Source: an uncultured Clostridia bacterium | Lineage (GTDB): Bacteria; Bacillota; Clostridia; Oscillospirales; Acutalibacteraceae | Assembly: GCA_947170465.1 (NCBI GenBank) | Contig: CAMVTS010000004.1 | Span: 1 to 63,877 of the forward strand | Length of the DNA: 63,877 nucleotides | Reading direction: 5' to 3' | Part shown: positions 61,401 to 63,877 of the stretch, piece by piece | Position numbering within the stretch: position 1 is the first letter of the stretch | Layout of the letters: every line of letters begins with the position of its first letter | Program-made: the position numbers and the translations under genes | The notes under the pieces: generated by a model | Database searches by the model: none | What the model was told of the DNA's origin: nothing | What the model saw: the letters and a program-made list of their open reading frames with translations, nothing else

Positions 61401-62634
61401 TACGATTCAATTCAGCAACGACTACCCCAATCCCGGCGAGGTGGTGCAGGTGGATATCAAGGCGTCCAACACCGGCTTCCGAAACGGCAAGGACGTCACC
61501 GTCAACCTCAGGCGCACCGGCAGTGATGAGATTCTCGACACCGTTACCTATCCGGTATGGCTCGCCGGAGACGATATGGAAGAATCGTTTAGCTACACCG
61601 TTCCGGAGGACGTCACAACCGGCAACGTCGACCTTTACTACGAGGTTATCGACGACGGTGAGGTGAAATTCCGCTGCGAGCCGAAGAGCTTTATCTGTGC
61701 GCCGCGGCTGAGCATTGAGATTGCGCACGCCGACCCCGAGGCGCTGTTCACCGAGGATAACAAGGCGGTGCCCTACCATGTCACCGCGCTTGTGACCAAT
61801 ACCGGCAACGCGCCCTACTCCGGCGGCGACGAGCTCAACTTCATCAACAACGATCTGGCTGCTCAGGCGGACGTGATGAACCGGAATGTCATCAATGACG
61901 ACCCGTTCTATCAGAATTTCGGCGGCATTGAGATTCCTGAAATCGAAATCGGCTCCGGCGTCATGCTCAGCTTTGTCAGCGACGAGATTCCCGAATCCGT
62001 TTTCGATAAATACCACACAGGCTCCGCCAACCTCAAGCTCGCCATCACGCCCAAGGACGGCATAGGCTGGAAGGAAGTCCGCGGCGACGAATCCTATTAC
62101 TTCCTTGACGAGCTGGGTATCGGTCAGTTTGTCAAGCCCGTTCCCGAGGAGGTGACGGCTATTGCCGCTGAGGATGTGGCGCTTATGCTCGGTGATACCG
62201 CCTACCTGACGCCGACCGTCACGCCTGCCTCGGCGACGGATACCGCCGAGCTGCACTACAGCTCCTCTGACAACAAGGTGGTCACAGTTGACGGACACGG
62301 CACCCTGTATCCGAAAAAGGCAGGCACCGCCGTTGTCACCATCTCCTGCGGCGACGTCAGGACCGAAGTAACCGTCACTGTTACGCCTTCCGACAAAAAC
62401 CTGCTCGGCGATGCCAACCTCGACGGTCAGGTGGATATTACCGACGCGACCGTCATGCAGCTCTACGCCGCCGAAATGACCGGGCTTTCCGCACTGGCGC
62501 AGCGGCTTGCCGACGTCAACGGCGACGGCATTGTGACCGTCACCGACGTCACACAGCTGCAGAACTACCTCGCGGGGCTGACCGTCCCCTATCCTATCGG
62601 TGAACCAATCGTTATTCAGAACCTCCCGACATAA
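55429..62634 (+). CDS. Giant secreted multidomain protein with C-terminal dockerin
   Basis: 2401 residues. Signal peptide 1-28 (AYA-ANG). Two Calx-beta-like segments at about 70-235 and 240-348 (EEDYVAVAQDLRF, then FTAELSDLSD), then a long unrecognised body, CARDB/Ig-like domains near 1996-2087 and 2090-2220 (PNPGEVVQVDIKASNTG), a Big_2 domain near 2241-2320 (YSSSDNKVVTVDGHG) and a type I dockerin at 2324-2388 (GDANLDGQVD, DVNGDGIVT). It ends YPIGEP, as the divergent protein ends YPIGQP. AAAGGAGG precedes the ATG. No catalytic domain was recognised; an adhesive or scaffolded surface role is plausible. Confidence 0.7.
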   Translation: MKRVIKSSLSLLMCAVMLCGIIPTAYAANGDTRLYSRLADLTELEAQYLSDSEERAVQYPNGAMMIVETSAEFEMNKTYAIDVFRQGGTKGEASVKLSTVDLSAGYGEAYRLYLSDSLKEPAVKGDKQLYYYETGVPYVARLTEQETYYMTQDNVDDLDAAKQDASDINDFSADSMPHSTESVLTFAAGENKKTVYVEILKPEAVTDDLEFMLVLSEPENCSISASTSGMYKISEKREKPKAELEPVSSTVNPESGEAYISVKRSGNLGGYDSFRLTTRSGTAKAEEDYVAVAQDLRFIPNLSEIKVPVTILDGAQDGESFTAELSDLSDNAVAKNTAATVTFDKSKAVEPVGEEAKKYVTSFTFKTNSSRSYEYVDVSKFKGASCLSDWSDATVGMDGSYLKIGYSNGWSTRNHAVDAVSPEAIDFTGVKDIYLCYDHKTGSTAWDDGAVVLSGSDPLSDGDRECGWMNSKSNCDHWGMGNVGSDHITRTMSISDRSKQYIYLVAHKGGFMGSCYVRFHNYNGNANCAMRLNLQDYDVSIVDPEPVQLFKNGKLESVKAITDAQFTDPNKDTANYTTRATFYRNDTTAFKAAVDSQFGKATLKGVYMVDPDNHSKRSSLISLIEGQLKLSPEMLRSNSNFIFNNKIYLQPYYEFDTVDFTVESYEDTATGVKFTVDDQNHKGTFTVGGQEYGTLSWSYDDSRSRYYDGDEVKFTFRPGAAGTDNSVALEYRSADIKSDLPSAQWYKTGTGKNETNVTVKNRYFSVKPYILATTAKTRLIVKTPDKGGFISKDTKYAAKNSDGSVTVTGFKTDKLDYSFENASAGTRLDFTAQPSKSFYSVWRYTDAVTHKAVTLRGDSFYFVVQNATNINDNTVTLSFEPYSSGGADDVTRVKVHGKLLVPDSTILHPATASTTLKQPAANATVYMDGFVGQTDSNGQFTLKDANDKEATVPFGSDVSSGDSSPGSEVHRALILYNGNFYISDVTLTVTPSSQWDAKPEITINTATNLGVQPKSATAYSADAGTYGDTITLVTSRSVRFAVDFDARNISADKPVNLARWIFVGSNGIERSTTEMPVDKGSTTAYLDAVVAEKAKQGDSLFVEFYNKDADSSANEKRTFYGRFEVGYHFVNANVEKVMSYMPDIGYYDDDSHKGDAVGAHYSKIPDSPALGPVSPLFSIFGFLPVYSDAATGQKDQKTGKDLYCLEIGVQLSVAKTDTRDKDGKWSASSVAKQYEKLAGIINKSPGELAQGLQTSTKISLTVTFAYQLEYYTADGGSRHYTASLFLLGGKIGVKISIPFTIVAIPCFVYFDISADNIGYLVHMPNDKTEGYWTNRMLDDSYYYDTHGEFTQKFVIKFGVGVGFDGLASIGGHVDFGLVSRISGTTHGKMTCSVSGGVTAELLFLKVDKTWKITEKVLLDTDAKLSSVAENLLGAQNDDLLGSTKLGDMQLARASGIYDASVVAGKQAELVGTDGKAFAEKEVYIEENASDMKPVIGKISDTRYMIANILDDEREMMCLRAFIYDAEKGEVIEKINPVGLINKIDTLTQDEKTTLSRSEDLVADIDIIDCGDQLLLLWEGCAMNYAEGVSVSNFLKSVRVMGALYDKKTGQFTDFSVIEANGGRLPDKIHGVYNPETGTVHVFFQSIDVEGVNDETTLRELNKRPISIGTASTSVKGGKLSFSKASQLETKGKTVSDFSVTTGGGKVLLSYVSGENNTRIVEQSLTEKEYDKTKYGTKNLMVLNRYSTNEKGELTAESSLDIADEAHVTANPEFVTLSYKGNTNTLLFYKCNGRYGYQNVDDLYLQCEHFGWKNAIPAEMMNPAYITIDEDHTVGEDLTVYPGDDGSLYALWTLSEGDQQQIWGRQFEVDEIAEENTVVKTDDKKEVLYNADGSPQTEQLSKPTHILRGYWGNKVRLTTGGLKTDSISTGFYKGTFDAIVSGKNQLLGAYEVFDYDFGDKEEGTEMLRVNNRFAISEFNLSPLYEACEDEEDTIQFSNDYPNPGEVVQVDIKASNTGFRNGKDVTVNLRRTGSDEILDTVTYPVWLAGDDMEESFSYTVPEDVTTGNVDLYYEVIDDGEVKFRCEPKSFICAPRLSIEIAHADPEALFTEDNKAVPYHVTALVTNTGNAPYSGGDELNFINNDLAAQADVMNRNVINDDPFYQNFGGIEIPEIEIGSGVMLSFVSDEIPESVFDKYHTGSANLKLAITPKDGIGWKEVRGDESYYFLDELGIGQFVKPVPEEVTAIAAEDVALMLGDTAYLTPTVTPASATDTAELHYSSSDNKVVTVDGHGTLYPKKAGTAVVTISCGDVRTEVTVTVTPSDKNLLGDANLDGQVDITDATVMQLYAAEMTGLSALAQRLADVNGDGIVTVTDVTQLQNYLAGLTVPYPIGEPIVIQNLPT

Positions 62635-62649
62635 CAAAGGAGTACAACC

Positions 62650-63579
62650 ATGAAATATTTGAACATTGTGAACGGTCCGCAGAACGCTTCCTCGATTATC
62701 CTCGGCTGTATGCGTATGCCGGCTCTCCCGGTGGATGAAGCGGCGGCAATGATTCGCACAGCGGACGGGCTGGGAATCAATTTTTACGATAACGCCACCT
62801 GCTACGGAGAAAACGGCGAGGCGGAAACGCGCTTCGGCGACGCGTTCCGTCAAACCGGAATCCCGCGCGAAAATGTCTTTATCCAGAGCAAATGCGGCAT
62901 TTTGTCTGACAGGGGCGAATTCAACTGGACGAAGGAAGCCATTCTTTCCAGCGTTGAGGACAGTCTGCGCAGAATGAAGCTCGATTATCTTGACGCGCTG
63001 CTGCTGCACCGTCCCGATTTGCTCTACGAGCCCGAAGAGGTTGCCGCGGCGTTTGACAAACTCGAAAAAAGCGGCAAGGTACGCTATTTCGGCGTGAGCA
63101 ATGTACCGCCTATGATGTTGATGGTGCTTCAAAAATACGTCCGTCAGCCGCTTGTATTCAATCAGCTGCAATTCTCTTTGGAGCAGTCGCAGCTGCTCGA
63201 CCAGACGCTTTACCTCAACAATCTCACCACGGAGCGCTCAATTGACCGCGACAACGGCATATTGGATTTCTGCCGCTTGCATGACATTACCGTTCAGGCG
63301 TGGTCGCCGCTGCAGCACGGCTTCTTCAGGGGCTGCTTTGTGGACAATCCGGCGTTTCCTGAGCTGAACCGCGTGCTCGGTGAAATCGGTGAGACCTACG
63401 GCGTCCCCAAGACAGCCGTCGCCATTGCGTGGATACTGCGCCATCCGGCGCGTATGCAGGCGATAGCCGGCACCATGAATCCGGAGCACCTCCGGGATAT
63501 ATGCGAAGCGACAAAGGTAACGCTCACCCACAACGAATGGTACAGACTGTACCTCGCTTCCGGCAAATACCTTCCGTAA
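62650..63579 (+). CDS. Aldo/keto reductase (YdhF type)
   Basis: 309 residues, NADPH-dependent TIM-barrel oxidoreductase. The tetrad is readable: Asp and Tyr in INFYDNATCYG near 45-53, Lys in FIQSKCG near 78, His in LLLHRPDLL near 117. GVSNVPP near 150 and the cofactor segment AGTMNPEHL near 276 agree. It lies 15 nt after the giant dockerin gene with AAAGGAG before the ATG, so it is probably co-transcribed, although a functional link is not evident. Confidence 0.9.
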   Translation: MKYLNIVNGPQNASSIILGCMRMPALPVDEAAAMIRTADGLGINFYDNATCYGENGEAETRFGDAFRQTGIPRENVFIQSKCGILSDRGEFNWTKEAILSSVEDSLRRMKLDYLDALLLHRPDLLYEPEEVAAAFDKLEKSGKVRYFGVSNVPPMMLMVLQKYVRQPLVFNQLQFSLEQSQLLDQTLYLNNLTTERSIDRDNGILDFCRLHDITVQAWSPLQHGFFRGCFVDNPAFPELNRVLGEIGETYGVPKTAVAIAWILRHPARMQAIAGTMNPEHLRDICEATKVTLTHNEWYRLYLASGKYLP

Positions 63580-63587
63580 TGACATGA

Positions 63588-63624
63588 AAAACCGGACAGC
63601 CCACCGTGGTTGTCCGGTTTTTTC
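63588..63624 (+). terminator. Terminator after the aldo/keto reductase gene
   Basis: AAAACCGGACA and TGTCCGGTTTT form an 11-bp stem around a 12-nt loop, and TT follows into TTCAAG. It closes the dockerin-reductase transcript. Confidence 0.85.
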
Positions 63625-63656
63625 AAGTCTTATTGAAGCTGAACAGAACGCATAAA

Positions 63657-63671
63657 TTGCATATTATGCAA
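63657..63671. promoter_or_regulatory. 15-bp palindrome upstream of the last gene
   Basis: TTGCATA-T-TATGCAA is a perfect palindrome around one base, about 180 nt before the final start codon. It could be an operator. The surrounding 63625-63849 is AT-rich; no convincing promoter was found apart from a TAAAAT box near 63747. Confidence 0.3.
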
Positions 63672-63849
63672 AAAGAAACAGCTTTGTTCATAAAACAAAT
63701 GATTCTTTAGTGATTTCATCAATGTTTATTTTGCGGATTTTGTGCTAAAATAGGATAAAGAGTCATATATACTCCGCTTACTCCTTATAGCTCCTGCGGT
63801 ATGACCATTTTCAACCACCGTCTTATATCTTGCCAGAACGGAGGATGAT

Positions 63850-63877
63850 ATGAAACTGTTTTCCATTCAAAGCTTTC
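63850..63877 (+). CDS. Start of a gene cut by the window edge
   Basis: GGAGG, 5 nt, then ATG reading MKLFSIQSF to the end of the window. The ribosome site and the long non-coding stretch before it support a real start. Only nine residues are present, so nothing can be said of function. Confidence 0.55.

Noticed and set aside
61105..63171. 688-codon open frame antisense to the giant dockerin gene and the aldo/keto reductase gene
   Set aside because: It spans the 3' ends of two clear genes on the other strand, lacks a ribosome site, and its composition is that of a shadow frame.

Overview
The window looks like a chromosomal segment of an anaerobic, gut-type member of the Clostridia, most like Oscillospiraceae/Ruminococcaceae. 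The evidence is a Firmicutes-type FASII cluster using FabK, an uninterrupted S10-spc-alpha ribosomal supercluster with a KOW gene between map and infA, GatCAB amidotransferase beside aspS, an NfnAB pair, a PduL phosphotransacylase, a zinc-type adenylate kinase, and two very large secreted proteins with C-terminal type I dockerins. No plasmid or phage genes, rRNA, tRNA or CRISPR array were seen.

Layout. 1-1970: the end of a membrane protein, a YdcF-type membrane protein and a divergent zinc-ribbon membrane protein. 1968-9824 (minus): fatty-acid operon fabK-fabD-fabG-fabF-accB-fabZ-accC-accD-accA, from acetyl-CoA carboxylation to elongation; fabH, acpP and a fab regulator are not in it. 10075-12142: HPrK-like P-loop protein, NAD(P)H-hydrate epimerase and a zinc-ribbon membrane protein. 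12394-16370: DUF1292 protein, NfnAB (NADH, ferredoxin and NADPH electron bifurcation) and divergent L-lactate dehydrogenase. 16591-18018 (minus): Spx/ArsC-like protein, dCMP deaminase and HD phosphohydrolase. 18620-24597 (minus): gatB, gatA, gatC, aspS and a family 4 uracil-DNA glycosylase. 24706-26110: PduL and an esterase. 26202-42131 (minus): the 31-gene ribosomal supercluster behind one strong promoter and a ~390-nt leader with an internal terminator. 42315-46500: corrinoid adenosyltransferase, a Lys/Ala-rich small protein, AEC transporter with a WYL regulator, and an AraC regulator. 46650-50754: SleB-like protein, a lipoprotein, and a minus-strand operon pairing a radical SAM/SPASM enzyme with a small protein carrying a repeated VYAGP motif. 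51335-62634: two divergently transcribed dockerin proteins (1282 and 2401 aa). The window ends with an aldo/keto reductase and the start of another gene.

The intergenic DNA is unusually rich in structured repeats. (i) Two copies of a 439-bp palindrome-rich element, each bracketed by a perfect 25-nt direct repeat that is itself a hairpin; the hairpin differs between the two loci. (ii) Two 94-bp triple-hairpin repeats whose differences lie almost only in 5-nt loops. (iii) An array in which ATGAATT alternates with different small hairpins. (iv) A 159-bp MITE-like element that supplies the stop codon of its neighbour. (v) Degenerate heptamer arrays (GTGRYAA and relatives) in several gaps. The best candidates for something undescribed are the hairpin-duplicating element, the radical SAM/VYAGP operon, and the duplicated His/Cys domain (permuted papain-like fold) in the 1282-aa dockerin protein. 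All coordinates and motifs were read by eye; no database search or folding calculation was run.
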